From Lachnospiraceae bacterium (lineage in GTDB: Bacteria > Bacillota > Clostridia > Lachnospirales > Lachnospiraceae), in assembly GCA_014804365.1 (NCBI GenBank), contig JAAUZX010000051.1:1-64000 (forward strand): DNA of 64,000 bases. The letters run 5' to 3'. Below, in pieces: positions 17,944-28,900 of the stretch (its first letter is position 1; each line of letters opens with the position of its first letter). The notes under the pieces are model-generated. The model did not search any database. It was not told the DNA's origin and saw nothing but the letters and a program-made list of their open reading frames with translations. The position numbers and the translations under genes were made by a program.

Positions 17944-20900
17944 ATGAAAAAGAAAAAGTCACTGCAGGAGATTATTTATGCTGTTTTTCTTTTAGCAGCC
18001 ATCATCCTCTTGTTTTTCTGGTTTACGGCACAGAACAGCAGCCGGACAGAGAAGCAGAACAGAGATTACGCGGCGGACTCCGCGCGGATGAAGTCCGAAC
18101 AGATCGATGACGAACTGAATAATGCTTTGGGCTGGATCAGAACCTATGCGTACTTTGTGGGAGAAGGTCTGGATGAACCTGTGGTCACTGCGCAGATGCT
18201 TGCAAGAATGGAGGAAAATTCCCAATTCGACGCCATTTTATTCACGGATATTAACGGTGTGGATTATACCTCCGACGGACAGACCTCCGATGTGACAGGG
18301 CGGCGCTTTTATACTGACGGCATAGATGGAAACAGCGGCATTCAGGTTATATTTGATCCCTACTTTTTTGACGAGACAATGGCATGTTTTTATGCGCCTG
18401 TCAGATTCGACGGCGAGATCATCGGAGTGCTGCGGGGCGTCTTTCTGGCTGAAGAATATTTGAAAAGCATGCTCAGTACCACGTATTTCGGAGAGGAAGC
18501 ACACGTATTCCTGTGTACGCCGGACGGCAGAGTCATTGCCAGCTCTGACGGTGAGATTTATGAAGGTTATCTTCTCGATGTGCTGACAGAGGCAGAGGTG
18601 ATTGATCAGTCTGTTGCCGATCAGGTCGGGCAGGTTTTTGAAAACGGCGGAGAAGGAGCTTTTGTATGTGATTCCTCCGGCAAGACGGACAATATCTGTG
18701 TCACGTATCTGCCGCACAATCAATATGTTTTTGTACAGACATTTCCTCAGAATGTTACACGGCGCATGATCGCGGAAGAAAATCTTGTGGGCATCCAACT
18801 GGAGGTCATGCTGATCGTTCTGTTTGTTGTCTACATTATTCTCATTCTCATTCGCGGCGGACGTAAACGGAAAGAGCTGGAGAAGGAAAACCGGGAGATG
18901 GGGTACATTATTGGCGGTGTCACCACACTGTTTTCCCGGTTTGCGATGGTTGATATGGAAGAGGGAACCTATCAGTATCTGGCAGGCACGAAGCCTGAGG
19001 ACGCGGGAATTGCAGAAAGCGGAGAGTATCAGGCTCTCATAAGCTATCTGGCCGGCGATCTGGAAGAGAGCGTCCGGCAGGAGTTTTTCGATTTTATAAA
19101 TAAAGATGCCATTATCACGGCTATGTCCGGGCAGAACGATCTGCGGTATGAACGCCATGTAATAAAAGACGGACGAACAGATTGGGAACACATGAATCTC
19201 ATTTGTCTGGAAAGAAATGGCAATAAGGTTTCCAAAATTTTATTTATCCGTCAGAATGTAACGGAATTAAAAGAAAAAGAGCTGCGTATCCAGGCGGAAA
19301 GGGCACTTGCAAACCGTAAGGAGAGACAGTATCAGATAGCGATTATGTCTAATTCTTTCTGCAATTTTGAGTTTAATCTGACGCAGGATCTTATTGAGCA
19401 GGATATTATCGGCAACATCGACGGGCGTAGGCTTGCGTTTCTTGAACAGGCGGGTCTGACAGCGCCGTGTAAGGCTTCGGAGTATTTTGAAAAATGGAAA
19501 CAGTTTGTTTTGGCGGAATCCATGGAAGATTATACTGCCATCGTAAATACAGAGAATCTGATCGGAAGTTATGAACAGGGCGAAAGAGAAGTAGTCGCTG
19601 AGTATTGGATAGGAGATTCCGAACAGAATCAGATCTGTGTGCGGCAGTCCTTTGTCATGACCAGAGATGAGGATACGGGCGACATTATGGTTATGGTGCT
19701 GTCTAAGGATATCACGGAACAAGTCAGGAAACAGAGAGAACAGACGCAGGCGCTTCAGGATGCGCTGATGCAGGCACAGCATGCAAACAAGGCTAAGACT
19801 ACCTTTTTGTCCAATATGTCCCACGATATTCGCACGCCCATGAATGCCATCATAGGATTCTCTACCATTGCCGTCAGCCATATTGACAACAAAGATCAGG
19901 TTATGGATTGTCTGCAGAAGGTTCTGTCCTCCAGTAACCATCTCTTAAGCCTGATCAACGACGTTCTCGACATGAGTAGGATCGAGAGCGGCAAGGTTCA
20001 GATCAAAGAGCAGGAGTGCAATATTTCCGAGCTGATACATAATCTGGTAAATATTATCCAGCCGCAGGTTAAGGCAAAGCAGCTTGAGTTATTTATCGAT
20101 ACCTTTGAGGTTACTAACGAGGATGTTATTGCTGATCCCTTGAAGTTAAATCAGGTATTTATCAATCTGTTAAGCAATGCGGTGAAGTATACGCCTGCCG
20201 GTGGCACGGTCTCCTTCCGAATCATGCAGAAGGGCACATTCCGGCACGGATACGGCGATTATACATTTATCGTCAAGGATAACGGCATCGGAATGTCGCC
20301 GAGCTTTGTGGAACATATCTTTGAACCTTTTGAGCGGGAGTCCACCGTGACACAGAGCGGTATTCAGGGAACCGGACTGGGCATGGCCATTACCAAGAAC
20401 ATCGTTGAGATGATGAACGGCACCATCAGCGTCGAGAGCGAGATGGGCAAGGGCAGCACATTTACGGTAGAATTCGGATTAAAACTGCAGGATGTGGAAA
20501 AAACCGCGAAACAGATCAAAGAACTGGAAGGTCTGCGGGCACTGGTTGTGGATGACGATCTCAATGTCTGCGACAGCGTCAGCAGGATGTTAAAGCAGAT
20601 CGGACTGCGCCCCGAGTGGACGACCTCCGGCAGAGAGGCTGTATATCGTGCAAAGACCGCACGTGAGGAGGGCGATCCTTACCATACCTTCATTATTGAC
20701 TGGCAGATGCCGGGATTCAGCGGTCTGGAAACTGCCAGAAAGATCCGGGATACGGTCGGTAAGGAGGCGCCTATTATCATTCTGACGGCCTACGACTGGA
20801 CAGATATTGAGGAAGAAGCGAAGTCGGCGGGAGTTACCGCTTTCTGTGCGAAACCTATGTTTATGTCCGATCTGAAAACAGTACTACTTGCCGCGAACAA

Positions 20901-21333
20901 TATGTTGGAAAAACAAGAGGAAGTTCCGGAATGGACGCTGGCTGATTTTGGCGGAAAACGTATTCTTCTGGTAGAGGATATCGAGATGAACCGCGAGATC
21001 GCACAGATGATTCTGGAAGAGTCCGGTTTCCTTGTGGATACGGCACCGGATGGGACAGATGCGGTGGCGATCATGGAGAAGGCGGAAGAAAACTATTATG
21101 ACGCGATCTTAATGGATGTGCAGATGCCTATTATGGATGGCTATGAAGCAACCAGAACCATCCGCAGACTTCCCAGAAAAGACGTACAGAATCTGCCCAT
21201 TATTGCCATGACGGCCAATGCGTTGGAGGAGGATAAAGAGGCGGCATTGATGAACGGAATGAATGCCCATATCGCGAAACCTCTTGATATGGATGTCTTC
21301 ATATCCGTACTGAAAAAATTTCTGGGAACTTGA
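17944..21333 (+). CDS. Hybrid histidine kinase 1 (sensor, HisKA, two REC)
   Basis: An 1129-residue membrane sensor kinase. A first membrane helix (about 10-30), a Cache-like extracytoplasmic sensor (about 40-280) and a second helix (about 285-307) lead into cytoplasmic PAS-like regions. The HisKA motif NMSHDIRTPMN carries the phospho-accepting His627. The ATPase domain shows the N box (NQVFINLLSNAVKYT), DNGIGMS and GTGLGMAI. Two receivers follow, with phosphorylatable Asp919 (FIIDWQMPG) and Asp1058 (ILMDVQMPI). The ATG at 17944, before MKKKK, is preceded by GAGGTG. No Hpt domain is fused, so onward transfer probably uses the free Hpt protein at 24344. It is the first of five adjacent signalling genes. 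Confidence 0.9.
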   Translation: MKKKKSLQEIIYAVFLLAAIILLFFWFTAQNSSRTEKQNRDYAADSARMKSEQIDDELNNALGWIRTYAYFVGEGLDEPVVTAQMLARMEENSQFDAILFTDINGVDYTSDGQTSDVTGRRFYTDGIDGNSGIQVIFDPYFFDETMACFYAPVRFDGEIIGVLRGVFLAEEYLKSMLSTTYFGEEAHVFLCTPDGRVIASSDGEIYEGYLLDVLTEAEVIDQSVADQVGQVFENGGEGAFVCDSSGKTDNICVTYLPHNQYVFVQTFPQNVTRRMIAEENLVGIQLEVMLIVLFVVYIILILIRGGRKRKELEKENREMGYIIGGVTTLFSRFAMVDMEEGTYQYLAGTKPEDAGIAESGEYQALISYLAGDLEESVRQEFFDFINKDAIITAMSGQNDLRYERHVIKDGRTDWEHMNLICLERNGNKVSKILFIRQNVTELKEKELRIQAERALANRKERQYQIAIMSNSFCNFEFNLTQDLIEQDIIGNIDGRRLAFLEQAGLTAPCKASEYFEKWKQFVLAESMEDYTAIVNTENLIGSYEQGEREVVAEYWIGDSEQNQICVRQSFVMTRDEDTGDIMVMVLSKDITEQVRKQREQTQALQDALMQAQHANKAKTTFLSNMSHDIRTPMNAIIGFSTIAVSHIDNKDQVMDCLQKVLSSSNHLLSLINDVLDMSRIESGKVQIKEQECNISELIHNLVNIIQPQVKAKQLELFIDTFEVTNEDVIADPLKLNQVFINLLSNAVKYTPAGGTVSFRIMQKGTFRHGYGDYTFIVKDNGIGMSPSFVEHIFEPFERESTVTQSGIQGTGLGMAITKNIVEMMNGTISVESEMGKGSTFTVEFGLKLQDVEKTAKQIKELEGLRALVVDDDLNVCDSVSRMLKQIGLRPEWTTSGREAVYRAKTAREEGDPYHTFIIDWQMPGFSGLETARKIRDTVGKEAPIIILTAYDWTDIEEEAKSAGVTAFCAKPMFMSDLKTVLLAANNMLEKQEEVPEWTLADFGGKRILLVEDIEMNREIAQMILEESGFLVDTAPDGTDAVAIMEKAEENYYDAILMDVQMPIMDGYEATRTIRRLPRKDVQNLPIIAMTANALEEDKEAALMNGMNAHIAKPLDMDVFISVLKKFLGT

Positions 21334-21365
21334 ATCATGTCCACTGACTGAAAAAGGTGAGAGAA

Positions 21366-24347
21366 ATGTTTAAGAAAATGCAACAAAACCTGAGAACGTG
21401 GTGTAGTTTTCTGTGTGTGATCTGTATGGGAGCCATTCTGTGGGGAGGGATTCACTATATCTCAACCTTGCGGACGAGCTTGATGGAACAGGCCGTCCAC
21501 AATGTCTTAACCGTAACGATGCAGCAACAGCAGGCGTTCGATAATTTTCTTGCGCAGGATCTGGAGCGTATTCATAGCTATGCGGAGTATCTTGCGCAGG
21601 GAGATTCCGATGATACCGAAAGCATCCGGCGGTGGCTGCATATATTCGATGAGGTGAATGCCCTTTATCTGGTTTTCAATCTGGAGACGGGAAGCTTCTA
21701 TAGCAATGGGTCATATGAAGTCAATCAGCTGGAAAATGAGGAACTGAAGCTCTATCGGGGGCTTTCCGGAAGAGGCGTACGGGAGCCGGGTACAGGACTA
21801 TATGCTGACGATATGAGACTGGGCTACTATGAATGTTTTACTTTTGCCGACGGCGCCCGCGGGGTGATTCAGAAAAGTTATGACTGCAGTAAGATTTCAG
21901 AGGATTTTTCCCTTTCTTTTTATAATGATCAGGGGCTTGCCTATGTGGTAAATCGTGAGGGAGATATTCTCATAAGATCTGTCGGAATGCTGGGAGATCA
22001 TCTCTATGCCAATATTCTTGAAATATTGGCAGGACATAATGACGATCAAGAGAAGATCGACGATTTTATCAGGGCACTGGATAACGGAGAAACGGACAGT
22101 ATTATATTTGTCGGGGACGGAGAGTCGTTTGTCTATACCTATGTTCCGATAGAAAATACTGAGGGGTGGTATCTGGTTTCAGTTGTGCGGGAGAACGCGA
22201 TCACGGCGGAGGCGGATGCGATCCTGCTGGACTCCAAGATAGCGGTCGGAATCCTTTTTACCGTATTGGTCATCTGTGCCGTGTTTGTCCTTTTGATCTG
22301 GCGCACCGGCATGGATATCAGGGAAAAAGACTTGGAGATTGCGTATCAGGAGCAGCTTTTTGATATTTTCGCGACATATCTGGCTAATAATACGGATGAT
22401 ATATACATGATGGTCGATGCGGAGGACAAACAGGTCGAGTACATAAGCCCCAATGCGGAGAGAATTCTGGGTATTTCCGTACAAAATATTACCGTTGGGT
22501 CGCAGTTTCTGTCCGGAGCTGTGGACGCATTCGGGAAGACGCTTGATTTTGATGAAATGTATCGGATGAAACCGGACACGTCACTGAGGACAATGTCGGA
22601 AGAATGGAATAATCCGGAAACCGATGAACATAGATATTTCCAGATCAGTGTGTACTGTACGCTTGTACAGGATGAACGTAAGATCATTATCTACATCTCC
22701 GACCGAACCGAGGATCGGGCCGTTCAGGATGCTCTGGCGGAGGCGCTGCGGATCGCGCAGGTGGCAAATGACGCCAAGAGTGCTTTCCTCAGCAACGTCA
22801 GTCATGACATCCGAACTCCTATGAACGCAATTACAGGGTTTGTTGCGCTGTTACAAGATGAAGCGGATAATCCCGATCATGTGCGGGAATATGTGCAGCA
22901 GATCGATGCCGCCAGTCAGCATCTGCTGGGACTTATCAATGACGTGCTGGATATGAATAAGATTGAGACAGGTAGTGCGACGTTGAATCTCTCGGAGGTG
23001 AATCTTGCCGATATCATCGACGAGATCAACACAATTATCCGTCCGCAGACGAAGGCGAAGGACCAGACCTTTGAAATTTTCTCGTCCTCCGTCATTCATG
23101 AACATCTGCAGGCGGATAAGCTGCGGATCAATCAGATCCTTATTAATCTATTATCCAATTCCGTAAAGTATACACCGGAGAGCGGCACCATTCAGATGCG
23201 TCTGGATGAATTGCCGCAGGTGGATGATAAGTACAGCCGTATCCGGTTTACGATCAGCGATAACGGCATGGGAATGAGCGAAGAATATTTGAAGGTTATT
23301 TTTGATCCCTTTACAAGAGAGAATACGGAGATCATTAGCCGGATTCAGGGCACGGGTCTGGGTATGGCGATCACTAAGAGTCTGGTTGATCTGATGGGCG
23401 GAACGATCACGGTGCAGAGTGAACTCGGTAAGGGCAGTGTGTTTACCGTAGAATTGGAGCTGTACATAAGTGAGAAGGACGATGATCCCAAATTCTGGAT
23501 CCGTCATAACATCAACAAAATGATAGTGGCGGATGATGACGAGACGATTTGTCTTAACGTGGTCAAAGCCATGGAGCAAACCGGTGTTATCGTAGAGTAT
23601 GCTACCGACGGCGAGAAAGCAGTGCAGATGATGCGCGATGCCCGTGAAAAGGGAGCCCCCTATAATTTGATTCTTCTGGATTGGAAGATGCCGAATCTGG
23701 ATGGGTTGGGAACAGCGCGGCTGATCCGCAGTGGCTATTCGGAGAAAATACCGATCCTGATTTTCACAGCCTATGACTGGGGAGAGATCGAGAAGGAAGC
23801 CGAGGAGATCGGTGTGGATCATTTCATGCCCAAACCCTTCTTTATTACGACTTTCAAGGAAGTGATCCGCAGGGCTATGGGCAGTCAGAAAAAGGTCAAG
23901 CCGGGAAATGACAGCGCGGTAGTAAAGGGAAAACATGTTCTTGTGGTGGATGATATTGAGCCGAACCGGCTTGTTCTGGTTAAAATCTTAAGTTCGTTGG
24001 GGGCAGTCTGTGACACAGCCTGTAACGGACAGGAGGCGCTGGAGCTGTTTACGGGTTCTGCGCCCGGCACCTTTGATTTGATTCTTATGGATGTACAAAT
24101 GCCTGTCTTAGACGGTTATGCGGCCACCAAGGCTATCCGTGGCAGCGGTCACCCTTCGGCAAAAACGCTGCCGATCATCGCCATGACCGCCAACGCGTTT
24201 GTCGATGACATCCGGGAGGCCATTGAGTCAGGGATGGATGCGCATATTGCCAAGCCGATCCAGCTGGATAAGCTGAAGGATACCATAGAACAGGTATTTG
24301 ATAAGCGAAAACAACAGGAAACGAGTGAAAGGGAGGAAGAATCGTGA
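21366..24347 (+). CDS. Hybrid histidine kinase 2
   Basis: A 993-residue hybrid kinase built like its neighbours. A membrane helix lies near residues 13-35, then an extracytoplasmic sensor, a second helix near 290-312, a PAS domain (about 330-455), HisKA with His480 in NVSHDIRTPMN, an ATPase domain, and two receivers with Asp772 (LLDWKMPNLDG) and Asp909 (LMDVQMPVLDG). The ATG at 21366 is preceded by AGGTGAGA. It ends with a four-base overlap to the Hpt gene, which strongly suggests the Hpt is its phosphorelay partner. Its PAS-to-receiver half is very similar to that of kinase 3 at 25932, pointing to duplication within the cluster. Confidence 0.9.
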   Translation: MFKKMQQNLRTWCSFLCVICMGAILWGGIHYISTLRTSLMEQAVHNVLTVTMQQQQAFDNFLAQDLERIHSYAEYLAQGDSDDTESIRRWLHIFDEVNALYLVFNLETGSFYSNGSYEVNQLENEELKLYRGLSGRGVREPGTGLYADDMRLGYYECFTFADGARGVIQKSYDCSKISEDFSLSFYNDQGLAYVVNREGDILIRSVGMLGDHLYANILEILAGHNDDQEKIDDFIRALDNGETDSIIFVGDGESFVYTYVPIENTEGWYLVSVVRENAITAEADAILLDSKIAVGILFTVLVICAVFVLLIWRTGMDIREKDLEIAYQEQLFDIFATYLANNTDDIYMMVDAEDKQVEYISPNAERILGISVQNITVGSQFLSGAVDAFGKTLDFDEMYRMKPDTSLRTMSEEWNNPETDEHRYFQISVYCTLVQDERKIIIYISDRTEDRAVQDALAEALRIAQVANDAKSAFLSNVSHDIRTPMNAITGFVALLQDEADNPDHVREYVQQIDAASQHLLGLINDVLDMNKIETGSATLNLSEVNLADIIDEINTIIRPQTKAKDQTFEIFSSSVIHEHLQADKLRINQILINLLSNSVKYTPESGTIQMRLDELPQVDDKYSRIRFTISDNGMGMSEEYLKVIFDPFTRENTEIISRIQGTGLGMAITKSLVDLMGGTITVQSELGKGSVFTVELELYISEKDDDPKFWIRHNINKMIVADDDETICLNVVKAMEQTGVIVEYATDGEKAVQMMRDAREKGAPYNLILLDWKMPNLDGLGTARLIRSGYSEKIPILIFTAYDWGEIEKEAEEIGVDHFMPKPFFITTFKEVIRRAMGSQKKVKPGNDSAVVKGKHVLVVDDIEPNRLVLVKILSSLGAVCDTACNGQEALELFTGSAPGTFDLILMDVQMPVLDGYAATKAIRGSGHPSAKTLPIIAMTANAFVDDIREAIESGMDAHIAKPIQLDKLKDTIEQVFDKRKQQETSEREEES

Positions 24348-24703
24348 GTTTGTTTGAAGAATTAAAAGATCTGGGAGTGAATGTGGACGAGGGTCTTGAG
24401 CGCGTGATGGACGACGCGCCGTTGTATGAAATGATGCTGGGTATGTTTATTGACTCGGTAAACGGTAATCCGATTGAAATGGCAGATTTTGATGTGGACA
24501 ACGTTGACACGCTGATTGAGCGGGTACATGCGTTAAAGGGTCTTACCGGCAATTTGGCAATGACTCCGCTGTTTACGGGATATGTGCAGATGCTGGAGCT
24601 TCTGCGCGGCGGCCGCCCGAAGGAGGCCGGGAAGGAATATGAGCGGGTTCTGCCCGCCCAGAATGCGATTATGGATTGCATTAAGCGGCACATGAGTACG
24701 TAA
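24344..24703 (+). CDS. Histidine phosphotransfer (Hpt) domain protein
   Basis: A 119-residue four-helix Hpt protein. The phospho-accepting residue is His62 in RVHALKGLTGNLAM, which matches the Hpt pattern HxLKG. The GTG at 24344 overlaps the stop of kinase 2 by four bases, so the two are translationally coupled. It is the only free Hpt in a cluster of three hybrid kinases lacking their own Hpt domains. By established phosphorelay logic it would carry phosphate from a hybrid kinase receiver to another receiver, such as that of the HD-GYP protein immediately downstream. Which kinases feed it cannot be told from sequence. Confidence 0.85.
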   Translation: MSLFEELKDLGVNVDEGLERVMDDAPLYEMMLGMFIDSVNGNPIEMADFDVDNVDTLIERVHALKGLTGNLAMTPLFTGYVQMLELLRGGRPKEAGKEYERVLPAQNAIMDCIKRHMST

Positions 24704-24748
24704 ATATAGGAATAAAAAGATTACTCTAGGAGAAAGGATATTACTTGC

Positions 24749-25858
24749 ATGGAAACAAAATATAACAACCGGATAACTGATATAGGGGCAGACAAGATTC
24801 TGATCGTGGATGACGATCCTGTCAACCGCAAGATATTAGGAAAGTTGTTCTCAACATATTATACGGTCATAGAGGCGGAAAACGGAAATGATGGGATGTC
24901 GCAGATTTTGATGGAAGAAAACAAATTATGTGCGATTCTTCTGGATGTGATGATGCCCGGAATGAACGGTATCGAAGTACTAAGGCACCTCAAGAGAATG
25001 GGAGTAATAGAAAAGATCCCCGTGTTTATTATTACGGCTGACACCAGTGCGGCTGTGATGAAGGAGGCATACGAGCTGGGTGTCATGGATTTCATCAGCA
25101 AGCCTGTGGTGTCCTACATGGTAGTCAGACGCGTGCTGTCCATTGTCGAGCTGTTCGAGGCGCGTAAGCATTTAAAAACAGTGGTGGTCAATCAGGGTCT
25201 TGAGCTGTTGGAACAGGCGCAAAGGATTATAGATCTTAATCAGGGAATGATCGAGGCGCTGGCTACCGTTATTGAGTTTCGGAATGAGGAGTCCGGCGGC
25301 CATGTACAGCGCATCAGCCAGATTACAAGGCTGCTGCTGGAGAACACCGTTTTCGGGGAAAATCTGGATGACAAAGAAATTGACAGCATCGCGCTTGCTG
25401 CCGTGATGCATGATGTGGGAAAGATTACGATTCCGGATGCCGTGTTGACAAAGCCGGGGAAGCTGACTGCAGAGGAGTATGCGGTTATGAAGGAGCATAC
25501 CGTAAACGGCGTGGCTCTTCTGGAGAGTATCCCGCAGATGCGTGGCAGTAATATCTATGAGTATGCCTGTGATATCGCCAGACACCATCACGAGCGCTGG
25601 GACGGTGGAGGTTATCCGGACGGGCTTAAAGGAGACGAAATTTCGCCATGGGCACAGGTGGTCTCTCTGGCGGATGTTTACGATGCCTTGAATTGCAAAC
25701 GGGTCTACAAACCGTCGTATCCCAGAGAGCAGGTATTAGAGATGATTCGTAACGGAGAATGCGGAGTTTTTAATCCGCAGTTACTGGAAAGCTTTTTCTC
25801 TGTGGAGGACATGATTTATGAGATGTATCGGGAGCTTCCGGAGGCGCAGGAGACTTAA
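24749..25858 (+). CDS. Response regulator with HD-GYP domain
   Basis: A 369-residue protein with an N-terminal receiver (phospho-acceptor Asp66 in LLDVMMPGMNG) and a C-terminal HD-GYP domain. The HD motif is in MHDVGKITIPD (near residue 220) and the GYP motif is in HHERWDGGGYPDGLKG (near 280-295). HD-GYP domains hydrolyse cyclic di-GMP or related dinucleotides, and all visible metal-ligand motifs are intact, so it is probably an active phosphodiesterase. A helical linker joins the two domains. It lies 45 bases after the Hpt gene, and is the likely output of the phosphorelay. Confidence 0.88.
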   Translation: METKYNNRITDIGADKILIVDDDPVNRKILGKLFSTYYTVIEAENGNDGMSQILMEENKLCAILLDVMMPGMNGIEVLRHLKRMGVIEKIPVFIITADTSAAVMKEAYELGVMDFISKPVVSYMVVRRVLSIVELFEARKHLKTVVVNQGLELLEQAQRIIDLNQGMIEALATVIEFRNEESGGHVQRISQITRLLLENTVFGENLDDKEIDSIALAAVMHDVGKITIPDAVLTKPGKLTAEEYAVMKEHTVNGVALLESIPQMRGSNIYEYACDIARHHHERWDGGGYPDGLKGDEISPWAQVVSLADVYDALNCKRVYKPSYPREQVLEMIRNGECGVFNPQLLESFFSVEDMIYEMYRELPEAQET

Positions 25859-25892
25859 AAATTTACCAAAGTTACTCTGATCATGCAGTACG

Positions 25893-25916
25893 CTCTGCCG
25901 GACTTGCCCGGCGGAG
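25893..25916 (+). repeat. GC-rich hairpin before kinase 3
   Basis: CTCTGCCGG at 25893-25901 pairs with CCGGCGGAG at 25908-25916 (one G-U pair), loop ACTTGC. It ends just before the GGAGGG ribosome binding site of the kinase gene at 25932. There is no T tract, so it is not a classic terminator; it may set the mRNA 5' structure or separate expression from the upstream genes. Confidence 0.55.
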
Positions 25917-25931
25917 TATGGAGGGAACGTC

Positions 25932-28900
25932 ATGTATCATTGCAATATTCAATTTTACCTTATCGGCGGTCATAATGTCATATTTGAATCTATCAGGGAA
26001 ATGGAGCCATTTGCCCGTTTTACGCACTCGTTTTGGGAAAGCGATGTGCCGGAAACAGAGATGGCCACACAGGCGGATGTGCTGTTTGTCGATCTGCAGG
26101 GAGCGGATGTATCGAAAACGCTGCCAATCCTTACTGCGCATAAGAAAAAAGAGGCTGAGCTGATTCTGCTTGCCGACGGGGAACAGGTCATGGCGTTGCC
26201 GGAGGATCTGTCTGAGATTGAGGATATATGGCTGTATCCCTTACCGGAGAGGGAACTTAGATTCCGCCTCCGGAAATGGCAGAATGACTATAAGCTGAAA
26301 AAGGATCTGTGGCAGTCCGATCAGTTTAGGGAGCTTAGCATGAACAGTTCTCCGAATCTGATCTGGTTCAAGGACAAAGAAGGCGTTCATGAAATCGTAA
26401 ACGAGAGCTTCTGCAAGGTGGTCAATAAAACAAGAGAGCAGGTGCAGGGACAAAGGCATGCTTACATCTGGGATGTGGAGCAGGACGATCCGGCCTGTAT
26501 CGAGTCAGAACTGGAAGTTATGCGAAAGAGGCAGACTTGTGTCTCCGAAGAGCATATCCGGACAGGTGAAGGCGACAGGACGCTGACCACCTATAAATCC
26601 CCGCTGTATGACCTTGACGGGAGCGTCATGGGAACTGTGGGCATTGCGGTTGATGTGACGAAGGAGCAGGCATACGAGCAGGAGATTATTGAGAAGAAGC
26701 GGGTTTTGGAAATGCTTTTTGCCACGATGGACTGCGGCGTGATGTGCCATAGTATTGACGGAACGCGGGTGACCAGCATTAATCAGGCAGCATTAAGACT
26801 TCTGGATTATGAGTCACTGGAGGAGCTGGTGGCGGATGACTTTGACTTGATTGCCGGAACGGTTGTAGACGAGGATAAGGAAACACTCAGGAAATGTATC
26901 AACTCCCTGAAAATAGCAGGGGACAGTGTCAATGCAGAGTACCGCGTACGGCATAAGGATGGGAAGGAACTGCATATTCTGGGAAATATTAAACTCGTTG
27001 AGGAAGGCGGCGAACTGTATTATCAGCGTTTTCTGATTGATTATACCGCACAGAAATTGAAGGATGAGCAGAAGCTGGCGGAGAAAAATCAGGAGATACG
27101 GTATCAGGAACAGATATTTGAGATCTTTTCCACCTTCCTGTCGGACAATATTGACGATGTCTATATGATGCTCGATGCGAAAGGGAAAAGGGCTGAATTT
27201 GTCAGTTCCAATATTGAACGAGTGCTGGGTATTCCGTGGAAGGTCATAGTGGATGATGTAAATCAGATCGGTCATGCCGAATATATTACAGGGGGCGAGA
27301 TCGGCTGGGAGGGTCTGTCCGCACTGGAGCCCGGAATGGCGCTGGAGCCTATGGAGACCGAGCGGATTCATCGGAAAACAGGCGAGCGTAAATGGTTCCG
27401 CGAAAGTGTATATTGCGTGCTGGTACAGGGAATCAAGAAAGTCGTTATCTATATTTCGGACCGGACCAAAGAGAAACAGATTGAGAATACGCTTTCAGAA
27501 GCATTGAATATGGCGCAGACGGCAAATAAGGCAAAGAGTGCTTTTCTGGGTAATGTCAGCCATGACATACGCACGCCCATGAATGCGATCATGGGTTTTA
27601 TTCCTCTGTTACAGGAGGAGGCGGACAACCCGGAACATGTGCGGGAGTACACACAGAAGATATCGGCCGCCAGCAATCATCTGCTGGGACTGATCAACGA
27701 TGTGCTTGACATGAATAAGATCGAAAGCGGCGGTGCGGTACTGAATATCACGGAATTAAATCTGGCGGAGATTATTGATGAGATCAACACGATCATCCGG
27801 CCGCAGGCTAACGCAAAGGAGCAGAAGTTTGAGATATCCACCATATCTTTACACAACGAGCATGTGTTGGGCGATAAGCTGCGGATCAACCAGATTCTAA
27901 TCAATATTTTGTCTAATTCGGTAAAGTATACGCAGTCCGGCGGGAATATCAAGATGACGGTAGATGAACTGCCACAGGTAGATGAAAGCTATAGCCGTAT
28001 CCGGTTTACCGTCAGCGATAACGGTCAGGGAATGAGCGAAGAATATCAGAAGGTGATATTTGAGCCTTTCAGCCGTGAACAGAATACGGCGTGGAATCAG
28101 GCTCAGGGCACCGGACTTGGTATGACGATCACGAAGAGTCTGGTCGAGTTGATGCACGGTTCCATTGAAGTGAAGAGCAGATTGGGTGAGGGGACTACCT
28201 TCATAGTGGAGCTGGAGCTGCGAAGGCAGAACAAGGAGGACGATCCCAAATTCTGGAATAAGCACAGCATAACGCATATGATCGTTGCGGACGATGATGA
28301 GGACGTCTGCCGCGATATTGTTAAAAAGATGGCGGGGACGGGTGTGGAAGTACAATATGCGACCGGCGGTTCCAAAGTGATTGAAATGATTCGGAGCGCG
28401 CAGGAGGCAGGAAAACCTTATGATTTGATTCTACTGGATTGGAAGATGCCGGATCTTGACGGGATGTCGACGGCGCGGCTGATTCGGGAGAATTATTCGA
28501 ATAAAATACCGATACTTCTGTTTACGGCCTATGACTGGGCGGAGATTGAGCAGGAGGCTTTGGAGATCGGAGTGGAGCATTTCCTGCAGAAGCCGTTCTT
28601 TATGAGTAATTTCAAAGATGCGATCCAGAGAATGCCGGGTTCAGAACATAAGAAGATTTTGACCGATAGTGACAAGAGCCTGCTGGCAGACAAACATGTC
28701 CTTGTGGTTGAGGATATTGATATTAACCAGCTGGTATTGAAGAAGCTTCTGGGCACGCTGGGGGCAGAGTGCGATATCGCGGAGAATGGGCGCGTAGCGG
28801 TGGATAAGTTTGTAAATGCTCCCGTGGATAAGTATGATCTTATTCTGATGGATATACAGATGCCTGTCATGAACGGTTATGAAGCAACCAGAGCGATTCG

